NCBI GenBank assembly: GCA_028284025.1
Contig: JANQSM010000180.1
Span: 1 to 6,928 of the forward strand
Source: Alphaproteobacteria bacterium
GTDB lineage: Bacteria; Pseudomonadota; Alphaproteobacteria; JANQSM01
DNA: 6,928 bases
Reading direction: 5' to 3'
Position 1 is the stretch's first letter, and each line of letters begins with the position of its first letter. A model generated the notes under the pieces. It saw nothing but the letters and a program-made list of their open reading frames with translations. It ran no database searches and was not told where the DNA came from. Below are positions 1 to 6,928 of this stretch, in pieces. The position numbers and the translations under genes are program-made.

Positions 1-7
1 ACGCTTT

Positions 8-12
8 AGGAG
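8..12 (+). promoter_or_regulatory. Shine-Dalgarno site of metK
   Basis: AGGAG lies 7 nt before the ATG at 20 and fixes that start. CGCT at 2-5 can pair with AGCG at 11-14 around the loop TTAGG, which would partly hide this site. The stem is only 4 bp and reaches the window edge, so its relevance is uncertain. Confidence 0.75.
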
Positions 13-19
13 CGCTGTC

Positions 20-1219
20 ATGACTCACCAGGAGAAGTACGTTTTTACAAGTGAATCCGTCTCTGAAGGACACCCGGACAAAATTTGTGACCAGGTGTCA
101 GATGCAATTGTTGATGAATTTTTATCCAAGGATCCCAATTCGCGCGTAGCAGTGGAAACACTGGTAACATCCGGACGATTGATTCTTGCTGGAGAAGTGC
201 GTGGTCCCGATTCTATTGATAATAAGCGCATGGAAGAGCTGGCGCGGGAAGTAATTCGCGATATCGGCTATGAGCAGGAAACCTTTCATTGGAAAACAGT
301 GGACATCCAAAACTTTGTGCACAAGCAATCTGACGATATTGCACTGGGTGTTGACGAAGGGACGGGCCAAGATATCGCTGAAGGTGCCGGAGACCAGGGC
401 ATCATGTTTGGCTATGCCTGTACTGATACACCGATGTACATGCCTGCCAGCATTCATTATTCTCATCGAATTCTGGAAGCATTGGCGCAAGCCAGACATT
501 CTGGTGAACAACCTTTATTAGGACCAGATGCCAAAAGTCAGATCAGTCTGGAATTTGTGAATCACAGACCAGTACGCGCCACATCAATTGTGGTTTCTAC
601 ACAGCACGATGAATCATTAACTCAGCAAGATGTGCGTGAGATTGTCCGCCCTTATGTGGAGAAAGTTTTGCCCGAAGGATGGATGTGTGATGATAGCGAA
701 TTCTATGTAAACCCCACCGGTCGTTTTGTAATTGGAGGTCCGCACGGGGATGCCGGCCTGACAGGGCGCAAGATTATTGTTGATACCTATGGGGGAGCAT
801 CTGCCCATGGCGGAGGGGCCTTCTCAGGGAAAGATCCCAGCAAGGTTGATCGTTCAGCCGCCTATATGTGCCGATATATGGCCAAAAACGTTGTTGCAGC
901 AGGATTAGCAGATGCCTGTTCAATTCAGCTTTCTTACGCAATTGGAATCAGTAAGCCGATTTCTGTTTATGTCTATTGCCACGGAACGGAAAAAGTGGAC
1001 CCAACTAAACTAACCCAGACCTTGTGTGAGATGATCGATTTAACGCCCGCTGGAATTCGCAAACATTTAAATCTAAATCGCCCAATCTACCGTAAAACAG
1101 CAGCTTATGGGCACTTTGGCCGTGAGCCGGGAGAAGACGGCAGTTTCTCATGGGAAAAGACCGACATGGTAGAAAAACTGAGATCGGTTTTTCAAAATGA
1201 GCTACAAAATGTTGCTTAA
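20..1219 (+). CDS. metK: S-adenosylmethionine synthetase (methionine adenosyltransferase)
   Basis: This cytoplasmic enzyme makes S-adenosylmethionine from methionine and ATP, releasing phosphate and pyrophosphate. The 399-residue product is full length for the family (E. coli is about 384). The N-terminal motif around residues 11-30 carries the conserved H18, D20 and K21 of the ATP/metal site. Family signature 1 ([11 protein letters not shown]) is at 122-132. The third-domain block [13 protein letters not shown] is at 239-251 and signature 2, the glycine-rich P-loop-like GGGAFSGKD, is at 264-272. All expected active-site segments are present and there is no frameshift. The ATG at 20 is preceded by AGGAG at 8-12 with 7-nt spacing, and the N-terminus aligns with the family start. 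trmB, a SAM-dependent methyltransferase gene, follows after 14 bp, so the two are probably cotranscribed. Only 19 nt of leader is visible, so a SAM-sensing riboswitch upstream cannot be judged. The identification is very secure. Confidence 0.98.
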   Translation: MTHQEKYVFTSESVSEGHPDKICDQVSDAIVDEFLSKDPNSRVAVETLVTSGRLILAGEVRGPDSIDNKRMEELAREVIRDIGYEQETFHWKTVDIQNFVHKQSDDIALGVDEGTGQDIAEGAGDQGIMFGYACTDTPMYMPASIHYSHRILEALAQARHSGEQPLLGPDAKSQISLEFVNHRPVRATSIVVSTQHDESLTQQDVREIVRPYVEKVLPEGWMCDDSEFYVNPTGRFVIGGPHGDAGLTGRKIIVDTYGGASAHGGGAFSGKDPSKVDRSAAYMCRYMAKNVVAAGLADACSIQLSYAIGISKPISVYVYCHGTEKVDPTKLTQTLCEMIDLTPAGIRKHLNLNRPIYRKTAAYGHFGREPGEDGSFSWEKTDMVEKLRSVFQNELQNVA

Positions 1220-1233
1220 TTTTTGACTATTCA

Positions 1234-1920
1234 ATGAAACAGAAAAAAGTCGGGCTTTATACCTTTGGGCGGCAAAAAGGCCGCCGACTCACCAGCCAAA
1301 AGCAGCACGCACTGGAAACCGGATTGGCAAAGTATGGGGTGAACTTATCCCCCAACCTGGATCCCAAAACAGTATTTGATAGCCCTTTTAATGCTTATGT
1401 TCTGGAAATTGGCTTTGGCATGGGAGAGCGATTAAGTGAAGCCGCCCGCCGCAACCCAAATACTGGATTTATCGGCGCCGAAGTTTTTGAAAACGGGATC
1501 GCGAATCTGTGTATTGAAGTATTAGCCGATGAACTGCAAAACATTCGCGTATTTTACGGCAACGCAGTGGAGTTGATTGATAGCTTGATCCCGGCGAGTC
1601 TGGATCGCATTGATATCCTGTTCCCGGACCCTTGGCCGAAAAAACGTCACCACAAACGCCGCCTGATCAACATTGAACATCTTTCCCGCTTTGCTGAGTT
1701 ACTTAAGCCACAAGGCCATATTGTGTTTGCCACCGACAATGAAGCCTATGCCCAGCATGTATTGGAAATAACATTGACCAATAAAGACTTTTACGCCCAG
1801 CCTGCAATACTGGAAGAAGCTTGTTCTCCACCATCGGGCTGGATTCCCACCAAATTTGAGCAAAAACCTAATAATCATGGTGGCAGAAGCTATTATTTCA
1901 AATTGATAAAAACTTCTTGA
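1234..1920 (+). CDS. trmB: tRNA (guanine-N7-)-methyltransferase TrmB
   Basis: This enzyme transfers a methyl group from SAM to N7 of guanine 46 in the variable loop of tRNAs. The 228-residue protein is close to the usual bacterial length. It has the class I methyltransferase SAM-binding loop EIGFGMG at 58-64 with an acidic strand-2 end near E83, the TrmB hallmark PDPW at 131-134 followed by KKRHHKRR at 136-143, the TDNEAYA motif at 167-173, and the C-terminal TKFE at 206-209. The N-terminal FGRQKGR (11-17) resembles the basic start of alphaproteobacterial TrmB proteins and supports the ATG at 1234. No SD sequence is visible in the 14 bp after the metK stop, so translation may depend on reinitiation or an unstructured AT-rich start region. 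It uses the product of metK, its upstream neighbour. The gene ends just before a terminator. Confidence 0.97.
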   Translation: MKQKKVGLYTFGRQKGRRLTSQKQHALETGLAKYGVNLSPNLDPKTVFDSPFNAYVLEIGFGMGERLSEAARRNPNTGFIGAEVFENGIANLCIEVLADELQNIRVFYGNAVELIDSLIPASLDRIDILFPDPWPKKRHHKRRLINIEHLSRFAELLKPQGHIVFATDNEAYAQHVLEITLTNKDFYAQPAILEEACSPPSGWIPTKFEQKPNNHGGRSYYFKLIKTS

Positions 1921-1945
1921 ATTTTTGCGAAAACCTGCCTATATA
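1917..1945 (+). promoter_or_regulatory. Candidate sigma70-type promoter for rimP-nusA-infB
   Basis: TTGAAT at 1917-1922 and TATATA at 1940-1945 are separated by 17 bp, the optimal spacing. Each hexamer matches the consensus at four of six positions. The -35 box overlaps the trmB stop codon. Transcription would start near 1952, giving a leader of about 80 nt that contains the terminator hairpin at 1969-2002. This is a pattern match only; AT-rich spacers give such matches by chance. Confidence 0.4.
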
Positions 1946-1968
1946 TAGACCAACATAACGGCTTTATC

Positions 1969-2002
1969 AAAAAAGCGGACTGACTTGTCAGGCGCTTTTT
2001 TT
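1969..2002 (+). terminator. Intrinsic (Rho-independent) terminator between trmB and rimP
   Basis: A run of six A (1969-1974) pairs with the T run, GCG (1975-1977) pairs with CGC (1993-1995), and after a small GA/G internal loop CTGA (1980-1983) pairs with TCAG (1988-1991) around the tetraloop CTTG. Seven T residues (1996-2002) follow. It lies 48 bp after the trmB stop and 29 bp before the rimP start. It probably ends the metK-trmB transcript. Because a candidate promoter lies upstream of it, it may also act as a leader terminator for rimP-nusA-infB. The A run on the other side would make it able to work in both directions, but no minus-strand gene is seen. Confidence 0.85.
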
Positions 2003-2031
2003 GTTTTAAAGAGCTAAATTTTAACGGTCGG

Positions 2032-2592
2032 GTGAGTATGGACCAGGAAACAAGCGATATTATTATTCCGATTGCAACGGGAAGAGCAGCAGCAATTGCC
2101 GAAGCTATTGAGCCTGCTTTGCAGGATATCGGATTTGATATTGTACAATTACAATACAGTCAGGGAACTGCCCGCCGATCCACCGTGGCAGTGTTCCTGG
2201 AAAAACGGGGTGGATCCTCCGTGACTCTGGATGAATGCGCCACAGCCAGTCGAACGATTTCAAGCCTTCTGGATGTGGAGGATTTGATTTCAGAAAGCTA
2301 TATGCTGGAAGTCTCTTCCCCTGGCATAGATCGGCCCCTGGTACGCCGACGCGATTTTGAAAACGCAATTGGGGCACGGGTAAAGATTCATCTGGACGAA
2401 CCTATTGATGGACAGGCCAGATTTACCGGGACTCTGGCAGAGGTCGGAGATGGAAATTTAACTTTGACTGCGGATGGAAAAAGTGTACAACTGGACTTCG
2501 CTCGCATTCAGAAAGCCAAAATGGTGCTAACTGACGAATTACTGAAAGCGCCGCAAAAACCACAAGACAGAAAGGTTAAACAAACAGGGTAA
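2032..2592 (+). CDS. rimP: Ribosome maturation factor RimP
   Basis: RimP is a cytoplasmic factor that binds the free 30S subunit and helps its late maturation. The 186-residue product has the N-terminal alpha/beta domain (about 18-100) ending in the family signature EVSSPGIDRPL at 93-103, and a C-terminal SH3-like barrel (about 106-170). A basic, lysine-rich tail of about 15 residues follows. The LTDEL segment at 166-170 resembles alphaproteobacterial members. The start is uncertain: GTG at 2032 or, two codons later, ATG at 2038. Neither has a well-placed SD; GGTGAG at 2031-2036 is too close to the ATG. No other in-frame start lies nearby upstream. The gene is first in the rimP-nusA-infB-rbfA block, and its stop codon is 4 bp before the nusA start, so the two are translationally close. 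Function is secure; the exact N-terminus is not. Confidence 0.95.
   Translation: MSMDQETSDIIIPIATGRAAAIAEAIEPALQDIGFDIVQLQYSQGTARRSTVAVFLEKRGGSSVTLDECATASRTISSLLDVEDLISESYMLEVSSPGIDRPLVRRRDFENAIGARVKIHLDEPIDGQARFTGTLAEVGDGNLTLTADGKSVQLDFARIQKAKMVLTDELLKAPQKPQDRKVKQTG
2586..2589 (+). promoter_or_regulatory. Shine-Dalgarno site of nusA inside rimP
   Basis: AGGG lies 7 nt before the nusA ATG at 2597 and directly precedes the rimP stop codon TAA (2590-2592). Ribosomes finishing rimP would therefore be placed at the nusA initiation site, which favours translational coupling. Confidence 0.6.
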
Positions 2593-2596
2593 CAAC

Positions 2597-4201
2597 ATGG
2601 AATTGGTATCTGGACAGCTTATTCAAATGATTGACACCGTCGCACGGGAAAAGAATATCCCGCGTGAAGACGCACTAGAAGCCGTGGAAATGGCAATTTC
2701 CAAGGCATCACGTCAAAAGTACGGCTATGAGTATGACATTCGCACCAAAGTAGACTCTAAAAGCGGAGATGTGGAAGTGACACGCTATATCGAAGCAGTC
2801 GCTACAGAAGAAGAAATTGAACATGAACTGCGTCAAATGCTGGTGAAAGATGCTGATAAAAAGCAGCCCGGCATTAAAGCAGGCGAATTTATTATTGAAC
2901 AGCTGCCTGCCCCTGATCTTGGCCGGATTGCTGCTCAAGGAGCCCGCCAGGTTATCATGCAACGCATTCGCGAATCTGAAAAACACCGTGAATTCAATGA
3001 ATACAAAGACCGCGTCGGTGAGATTATTAATGGAATCGTCAAACGGGTGGAATTTGGCAATATCACCGTGGATTTAGGTAAAGCCGAAGGAATCATCCGC
3101 CGGGATGAGCAAATCCCGCGTGAAAACCTGCGTCAGGGGAACCGGGTGCGCGCTTATATTTATGACGTGAAAGAAGATTCTTCCGGGCCGCAAATCTTTT
3201 TGTCCCGAACACACCCGCAATTCATGGCCAAGCTGTTTGAACAGGAAGTGCCAGAAGTTTATGACAATGTAATTGAAATCAAGGGTGTTGCCCGTGATCC
3301 TGGATCCCGTGCAAAAATCGCGGTTTATTCCAAAGATCCAACCATTGACCCCCGTGGGGCATGTATTGGGATGCGCGGTAGCCGAGTACAGGCTGTTCGA
3401 GGCGAATTGCAGGATGAAAATATTGATGTGATTCAATGGACCCCGGACCCTGCTACATTTGTGGTAGATTCTCTTTATCCGGCGGAAGTTATCAAGGTTG
3501 TTCTGGACGAGGATGCAAAACGCGTGGAAGTAATTGTTGGCGAAGAAAACCTAAGCCAGGCTATCGGGCGTCGCGGACAAAATGTCCGGTTGGCATCTGA
3601 CCTGACTGGTTGGACCATCGATATCATGACCGAGGCACAAGAATCTGAAAAAGCCGTCAAAGAGATTGAAGAGTATTCCAAGATCTTTATGGATGCTTTA
3701 GATGTGGACGATGTAATTGCCCGCCTGTTGGCGACGGAAGGCTACCGGTCGATCAATGATATTGCTTTTGTTCCGATGGCAGAAATCGCCCATATTCAAG
3801 GGTTTGATGAAGACATTGCCCAGGAATTGAAAAGCCGGGCGGAAACGGCTCTAGCTGAACAACAAGCTGCCGTGGAAGAAAAAATTACCAAATTCAAGGT
3901 GCAAGATGATCTGTTGGCGCTGGAAGGTATAACCCCAGAAATCGCGGCAACTCTGGCAGAAAAAGAAGGGGTAAAATCCCTGGACGATTTTGCTGATCTT
4001 GCAACGGATGAATTAATGGAAGCATTGCCGGAAGGAACCATGAACAAGGATCAGGCTGAGAAAATGATTATGGCAGCCCGCGCTCATTGGTTTGAAGATG
4101 AAGAACCGGCACAGGAACAGACAGAGGGAGATGCCGAAGAAACTGCTGCAGAAACAGCAGAAGAATCGGCAAAACCTGAGAAAACAGCAAAAGCTTCTTA
4201 A
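2597..4201 (+). CDS. nusA: Transcription termination/antitermination factor NusA
   Basis: NusA binds RNA polymerase and nascent RNA, promotes pausing and intrinsic termination, and takes part in antitermination complexes on rRNA operons. The 534-residue protein has all expected parts. The RNA polymerase-binding N-terminal domain spans about 1-125. An S1 domain at about 137-203 contains VEFGNITVDLGKAEGII. KH1 (about 225-285) carries the GMRG loop at 258-261, and KH2 (about 290-345) carries GRRG at 324-327 followed by QNVRLAS. Two C-terminal helix-hairpin-helix/AR-type repeats lie at about 366-425 and 437-500. A tail rich in Glu, Ala, Thr and Lys (about 500-534) is probably disordered. The start at 2597 fits the family N-terminus and the AGGG site. 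In E. coli NusA represses its own operon, which gives interest to the terminator upstream of rimP. Downstream, infB follows after 50 bp with no ylxR gene. Confidence 0.98.
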   Translation: MELVSGQLIQMIDTVAREKNIPREDALEAVEMAISKASRQKYGYEYDIRTKVDSKSGDVEVTRYIEAVATEEEIEHELRQMLVKDADKKQPGIKAGEFIIEQLPAPDLGRIAAQGARQVIMQRIRESEKHREFNEYKDRVGEIINGIVKRVEFGNITVDLGKAEGIIRRDEQIPRENLRQGNRVRAYIYDVKEDSSGPQIFLSRTHPQFMAKLFEQEVPEVYDNVIEIKGVARDPGSRAKIAVYSKDPTIDPRGACIGMRGSRVQAVRGELQDENIDVIQWTPDPATFVVDSLYPAEVIKVVLDEDAKRVEVIVGEENLSQAIGRRGQNVRLASDLTGWTIDIMTEAQESEKAVKEIEEYSKIFMDALDVDDVIARLLATEGYRSINDIAFVPMAEIAHIQGFDEDIAQELKSRAETALAEQQAAVEEKITKFKVQDDLLALEGITPEIAATLAEKEGVKSLDDFADLATDELMEALPEGTMNKDQAEKMIMAARAHWFEDEEPAQEQTEGDAEETAAETAEESAKPEKTAKAS

Positions 4202-4230
4202 CATGGCTTGTTTTTACGCTATGTTAGGGA
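4195..4230 (+). other. RNA hairpin over the nusA stop codon, nusA-infB spacer
   Basis: Positions 4195-4207 can pair with 4218-4230 in 13 consecutive base pairs (three of them G-U) around the 10-nt loop TTGTTTTTAC. The core is TTAACATGGC against GCTATGTTAG. The stem covers the nusA stop codon (4199-4201) and ends 11 nt before the infB SD. No T run follows, so it is not a standard intrinsic terminator. It could be an RNase processing site, a 3'-end stabiliser or a spacer between the two translation units. The pairing was found by eye; no folding energy was computed. Confidence 0.5.
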
Positions 4231-4241
4231 AAGTTAAATTT

Positions 4242-4248
4242 AGGAAGG
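4242..4248 (+). promoter_or_regulatory. Shine-Dalgarno site of infB
   Basis: AGGAAGG precedes the ATG at 4252; its AGGA core (4242-4245) is 6 nt from the start codon. It is the strongest purine tract in the spacer and selects this start for IF2. It lies outside the 4195-4230 hairpin and would remain accessible when that stem forms. Confidence 0.75.
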
Positions 4249-4251
4249 TAC

Positions 4252-6777
4252 ATGAACTCAGTGAACCAAAAAGACGATTCGGACAAAGACGAAGAGGCGG
4301 CCAATGAGCCTCAGAATGAGTCTCAAAATGAACCGAAGAAAAAGACACTTAGTCTGTCTTCGTCCGGTACGCTGGAACTTAACCAGCGCAAGAAACTGGC
4401 CGATATCGACCAGAGCTTTTCTCATGGGCGCACCAATAAGGTAAAAGTTGAAGTTCGACGCAAGCGCGTCATTACCCGTGATGAGGAAGAAGAAAAACCA
4501 GAAGAAGGTTTAAATTCCCAGGAACGCGCCGCGCGTCAAAAAGCGCTGGAGCAGGCACGCCTGGATGCAGAGGAAGCCGAACGCCTTAAGGAAGAAGAAG
4601 CAAAACAAAAAGCAGAAGAAGCCAAGCGCAAGGCAGAAGAGCCTGCTGCTGACAATGAAGAAGAAGTTGTTGAAACACCCTCTGCCGAAACATCTAAAAA
4701 AACCAAACCGGAAAAACCTGCAGAGAAAGAAGCGTCTATTCCTGCTTCTCCTGAAGACACGGCCAGCCAGGAAGAATGGCAGCGCAAGAACCAGAAAAAA
4801 ACACGACCAGTGGAACAGGAATCTGAAAAGAAACCTGCCCCCAGTACCCGCCGGGGGGAACCTCGCCGCCGCCAAGGTAAGCTGACCTTGTCACAAGCTT
4901 TGATGGGAGAGGATGAATCCCAACGCATGCCATCTATGGCTGCTATGCGACGGCGCCAGGAAAAACAAAAAAAATCTGCCCATGACCCGGCTTCAGCCAA
5001 AAAGCAGGTACGAGAGATTGTCGTTCCTGAAACCATTACCGTGCAAGAACTGTCTAACCGGATGGCTGTAAGGGGAGCAGATGTTGTAAAAGAATTGATG
5101 AAACTGGGCATCATGGCCACCATCAATCAGATAATTGATGCGGACACTGCTGAACTTGTGATTCAGGAGTTTGGCCATAATGTTAAACGCGTGTCAGAAT
5201 CCGATGTTGAAATTGGCATCATGGGTGACGACGATAAGGAAAAAGATCTGGTACCGCGCGCGCCTGTCGTAACGGTGATGGGCCACGTGGATCATGGAAA
5301 AACATCTTTGCTGGACGCTTTAAAACAAACCGATATTGCCGCCGGTGAGGCCGGGGGAATTACCCAACATATTGGTGCCTATAAAGTACATTTAAAAAGC
5401 GGCGATGAAATTACCTTTATTGATACCCCAGGCCACGCAGCCTTTACTGAAATGCGTTCTCGCGGGGCAAACGTCACTGATATTGTTGTACTGGTAGTTG
5501 CCGCAGATGACGGCATCATGGCCCAGACAGTAGAAGCAATTAACCACGCCAAAGCTGCCGAAGTGCCAATGATTATTGCAATCAATAAAATGGATGTACC
5601 CGGCGCTGACCCTAACCGTGTGCGCACTGAACTTCTAAACCATGAAATCGTTGTTGAGGAAATGGGGGGCGATGTGCTGTCTATCGAGGTGTCTGCCCTG
5701 CAAAAAACCAACCTGGATAAACTGGGAGAGGCCATCTTGCTGCAAGCTGAATTGCAAGAGCTTAAAGCCAATCCAAAACGAAGTGCACAAGGGATTGTCA
5801 TTGAAGCAAAACTGGAACAGGGTCGCGGATCTGTTGCTACGGTATTGATACAGCGCGGTACCCTGAAACTGGGAGATATTTTTGTCACCGGTGCCGAGTG
5901 GGGTCGGGTTCGTGCGATGATTGATGATAAAGGAAAACACGTGACCAAGGCCTTGCCGTCTGACCCCGTGGAAGTTATCGGCTTGAATGCCACGCCGGTT
6001 GCTGGGGATGATTTTGTGGTGGTTGAGAATGAAGCCAAAGCCCGTGAGATCTCTGAATTCCGTCAACGTCAAATCAAGAATAAATCTGCTGCTACAGGTC
6101 GGGGGACTATTGAGCAAATGATGGCGTTGGCCACCAAAGAAGGGGAAAGAAAAGAACTGCCGGTCATTATTAAAACTGATGTACATGGGTCTTTGGAAGC
6201 AATTCGCACAAGTTTAGAAAAATTCAATTCTGATGAGGTAGAAGTCAACATTCTAAGTTCCGGTGTGGGAGGTATTACTGAATCGGATGTGACATTGGCA
6301 AAAGCCTCCAACGCATTAATTGTCGGGTTTAATGTACGCGCCAACCCACAGGCCCGTGAATCCGCCCGGGTAGATAACGTTAACATCAATTATTACTCCA
6401 TCATTTATGACGTGTTGGAAGATGTGAAAGCTCTGATGGGGGGGATGCTTGCCCCAACCATTCAGGAAGACTTTATCGGTTATGCGGAAATTCGCGAAGT
6501 ATTTAACATCACTAAAGTTGGAAAAGTCGCCGGATGCTACATTAAGGAAGGTGTAGTTAAACGCGGTGCAGGAGTGCGTTTACTGCGTGATGATGTTGTG
6601 ATTCATGAAGGTATGCTGAAAACTCTGAAGCGGTTTAAAGATGAAGTCAAGGAAGTCAAGGAAAGCTACGAATGTGGAATGGCTTTTGAGAACTATGATG
6701 ACATTAAACCTGGTGATGTCGTGGAATGCTTCGAGAAAAAAGAGGTCGCCCGGACCCTGGAAGAGAAGTCTTCTTAA
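4252..6777 (+). CDS. infB: Translation initiation factor IF-2
   Basis: IF2 is a GTPase that brings formyl-methionyl initiator tRNA to the 30S subunit and promotes joining of the 50S subunit. The product has 841 residues, within the alphaproteobacterial range. The N-terminus has a [14 protein letters not shown] segment (30-43) and the alphaproteobacterial QSFSHGR patch (54-60). Next comes a charged, low-complexity region (about 75-250) rich in Glu, Lys, Ala and Arg that probably forms helix or coiled coil, then the IF2_N domain (about 257-310). The GTPase domain shows G1 GHVDHGKT at 344-351, G2 GITQHIGA at 369-376, G3 DTPGH at 391-395, G4 NKMD at 445-448 and G5 SAL at 481-483, including the catalytic-type His in G3. 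Domain II (about 510-600), domain III (about 635-735) and the initiator-tRNA-binding domain IV with YECGM at 806-810 complete the protein. rbfA follows after 28 bp with no terminator, so transcription continues. Confidence 0.99.
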   Translation: MNSVNQKDDSDKDEEAANEPQNESQNEPKKKTLSLSSSGTLELNQRKKLADIDQSFSHGRTNKVKVEVRRKRVITRDEEEEKPEEGLNSQERAARQKALEQARLDAEEAERLKEEEAKQKAEEAKRKAEEPAADNEEEVVETPSAETSKKTKPEKPAEKEASIPASPEDTASQEEWQRKNQKKTRPVEQESEKKPAPSTRRGEPRRRQGKLTLSQALMGEDESQRMPSMAAMRRRQEKQKKSAHDPASAKKQVREIVVPETITVQELSNRMAVRGADVVKELMKLGIMATINQIIDADTAELVIQEFGHNVKRVSESDVEIGIMGDDDKEKDLVPRAPVVTVMGHVDHGKTSLLDALKQTDIAAGEAGGITQHIGAYKVHLKSGDEITFIDTPGHAAFTEMRSRGANVTDIVVLVVAADDGIMAQTVEAINHAKAAEVPMIIAINKMDVPGADPNRVRTELLNHEIVVEEMGGDVLSIEVSALQKTNLDKLGEAILLQAELQELKANPKRSAQGIVIEAKLEQGRGSVATVLIQRGTLKLGDIFVTGAEWGRVRAMIDDKGKHVTKALPSDPVEVIGLNATPVAGDDFVVVENEAKAREISEFRQRQIKNKSAATGRGTIEQMMALATKEGERKELPVIIKTDVHGSLEAIRTSLEKFNSDEVEVNILSSGVGGITESDVTLAKASNALIVGFNVRANPQARESARVDNVNINYYSIIYDVLEDVKALMGGMLAPTIQEDFIGYAEIREVFNITKVGKVAGCYIKEGVVKRGAGVRLLRDDVVIHEGMLKTLKRFKDEVKEVKESYECGMAFENYDDIKPGDVVECFEKKEVARTLEEKSS

Positions 6778-6800
6778 AAAATTACCTGTTTGAAAGACAC

Positions 6801-6820
6801 ATGTTATGGTCCATAAACAT
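6801..6820 (+). other. Imperfect inverted repeat over the rbfA start codon
   Basis: ATGTTATG (6801-6808) can pair with CATAAACAT (6812-6820) in 8 base pairs with one bulged A (6817) and the loop GTC. The rbfA ATG (6806-6808) lies in the 5' arm. The stem is short and AU-rich, so any effect on rbfA initiation would be mild and possibly temperature dependent. This is seen by eye only and may be chance. Confidence 0.3.
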
Positions 6821-6928
6821 CCCCTTAAACAGCCGTCCCGGCGACAATTGCGCGTGGTTCAGGAACTCAAACAGGCTTTTTCCAGAATTTTAAATGAAGA
6901 CTTAAATGTTCTGGATATGGAAATTACC
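6806..6928 (+). CDS. rbfA: Ribosome-binding factor A, 5' part (continues beyond the window)
   Basis: RbfA binds the 30S subunit near helix 1 of 16S rRNA and supports late maturation and cold adaptation. Only the first 41 codons are present and the frame is open to the window edge. The visible protein includes PSRRQLRVVQELKQAFSRIL at residues 10-29, which matches the RbfA N-terminal helix pattern (R-Q-x-R-V-x-x-x-[IL]), followed by the approach to the first KH-fold strand. Position right after infB is the canonical place for rbfA. An in-frame TGA at 6791-6793 means the start must lie downstream of it, and ATG 6806 is the first start codon after that stop. A weak SD-like GAAAG (6792-6796) is 9 nt upstream. 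The identification rests on a short piece plus context. Confidence 0.9.
   Translation, partial: MVHKHPLKQPSRRQLRVVQELKQAFSRILNEDLNVLDMEIT

Noticed and set aside
2001..2031. A second promoter between the terminator and rimP (TTGTCA at 1985-1990 with AT-rich hexamers downstream).
   Set aside because: No -10-like hexamer lies at acceptable spacing; TAAATT at 2015-2020 is 24 bp away. The region is AT-rich, so isolated matches carry little weight.
4092..4307. A 71-codon, Lys/Arg-rich open frame bridging the end of nusA and the start of infB, in the place of ylxR.
   Set aside because: It overlaps both genes in another frame, and its basic composition follows from reading the GAA/GCA-rich nusA tail out of frame. 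It has no recognisable YlxR features and no convincing ribosome binding site.
4967..4974. A8 run in infB (and a G7 run at 6438-6444) as possible slippage or programmed frameshift sites.
   Set aside because: Both encode ordinary residues (Gln/Lys-Lys and Met-Gly-Gly-Met) within an intact frame, and there is no alternative product or stimulatory structure evident.
4536..5126. Long minus-strand open frames (196 and 121 codons) opposite the charged IF2 N-terminal region.
   Set aside because: The GAA/AAG-rich coding sequence rarely yields antisense stops. The Ser/Phe/Arg-rich product is an artefact of composition.
5379..6038. A 219-codon minus-strand open frame inside infB.
   Set aside because: It is antisense to the conserved GTPase and domain II codons, shows no recognisable domain, and is composed of Ser/Ala/Thr-rich text typical of an antisense shadow.
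6801..6893. A 30-codon open frame from ATG 6801 just before rbfA.
   Set aside because: It is out of frame with rbfA and overlaps it. The 6806 frame carries the RbfA sequence pattern and stays open to the window edge.

Overview
The window is a conserved chromosomal housekeeping cluster, all on the plus strand: metK, trmB, rimP, nusA, infB and the 5' part of rbfA. This gene order (SAM synthetase and tRNA m7G46 methyltransferase directly ahead of the rimP-nusA-infB-rbfA block) is typical of Alphaproteobacteria. The protein details agree: an IF2 N-terminus with a 'QSFSHGR' basic patch, a RimP C-terminus ending in an 'LTDEL' segment, and a NusA with two C-terminal helix-hairpin-helix (AR-type) repeats. 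By eye the base composition is moderate, slightly below 50% GC, and even throughout. There are no transposases, integrases, tRNAs, rRNAs, CRISPR repeats or signs of horizontal transfer. The genus cannot be named from this sequence.

Positions 1-1920 hold metK and trmB, 14 bp apart and probably one transcript. metK has a good Shine-Dalgarno (SD) sequence at 8-12; trmB has no recognisable one. The 111-bp gap at 1921-2031 holds a candidate sigma70-type promoter (TTGAAT, 17 bp, TATATA) and, downstream of it, a well-formed intrinsic terminator hairpin with a T7 run. The order promoter, terminator, rimP means the terminator could either end the metK-trmB transcript or attenuate the rimP-nusA-infB transcript, or do both.

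Positions 2032-6928 hold rimP, nusA, infB and rbfA with gaps of 4, 50 and 28 bp. The genes form a ribosome and expression module: RimP and RbfA mature the 30S subunit, IF2 delivers initiator tRNA, and NusA controls pausing, termination and antitermination. The small gene ylxR, usual between nusA and infB in many bacteria including most Alphaproteobacteria, is absent. Its place is taken by a 50-bp spacer containing most of a 13-bp imperfect RNA stem that begins at the nusA stop codon.

No undescribed system is visible. The items worth a second look are regulatory: the terminator in the rimP leader, the nusA-infB hairpin, and small hairpins over the metK SD and the rbfA start codon. There is no gene-free stretch over 300 bp.
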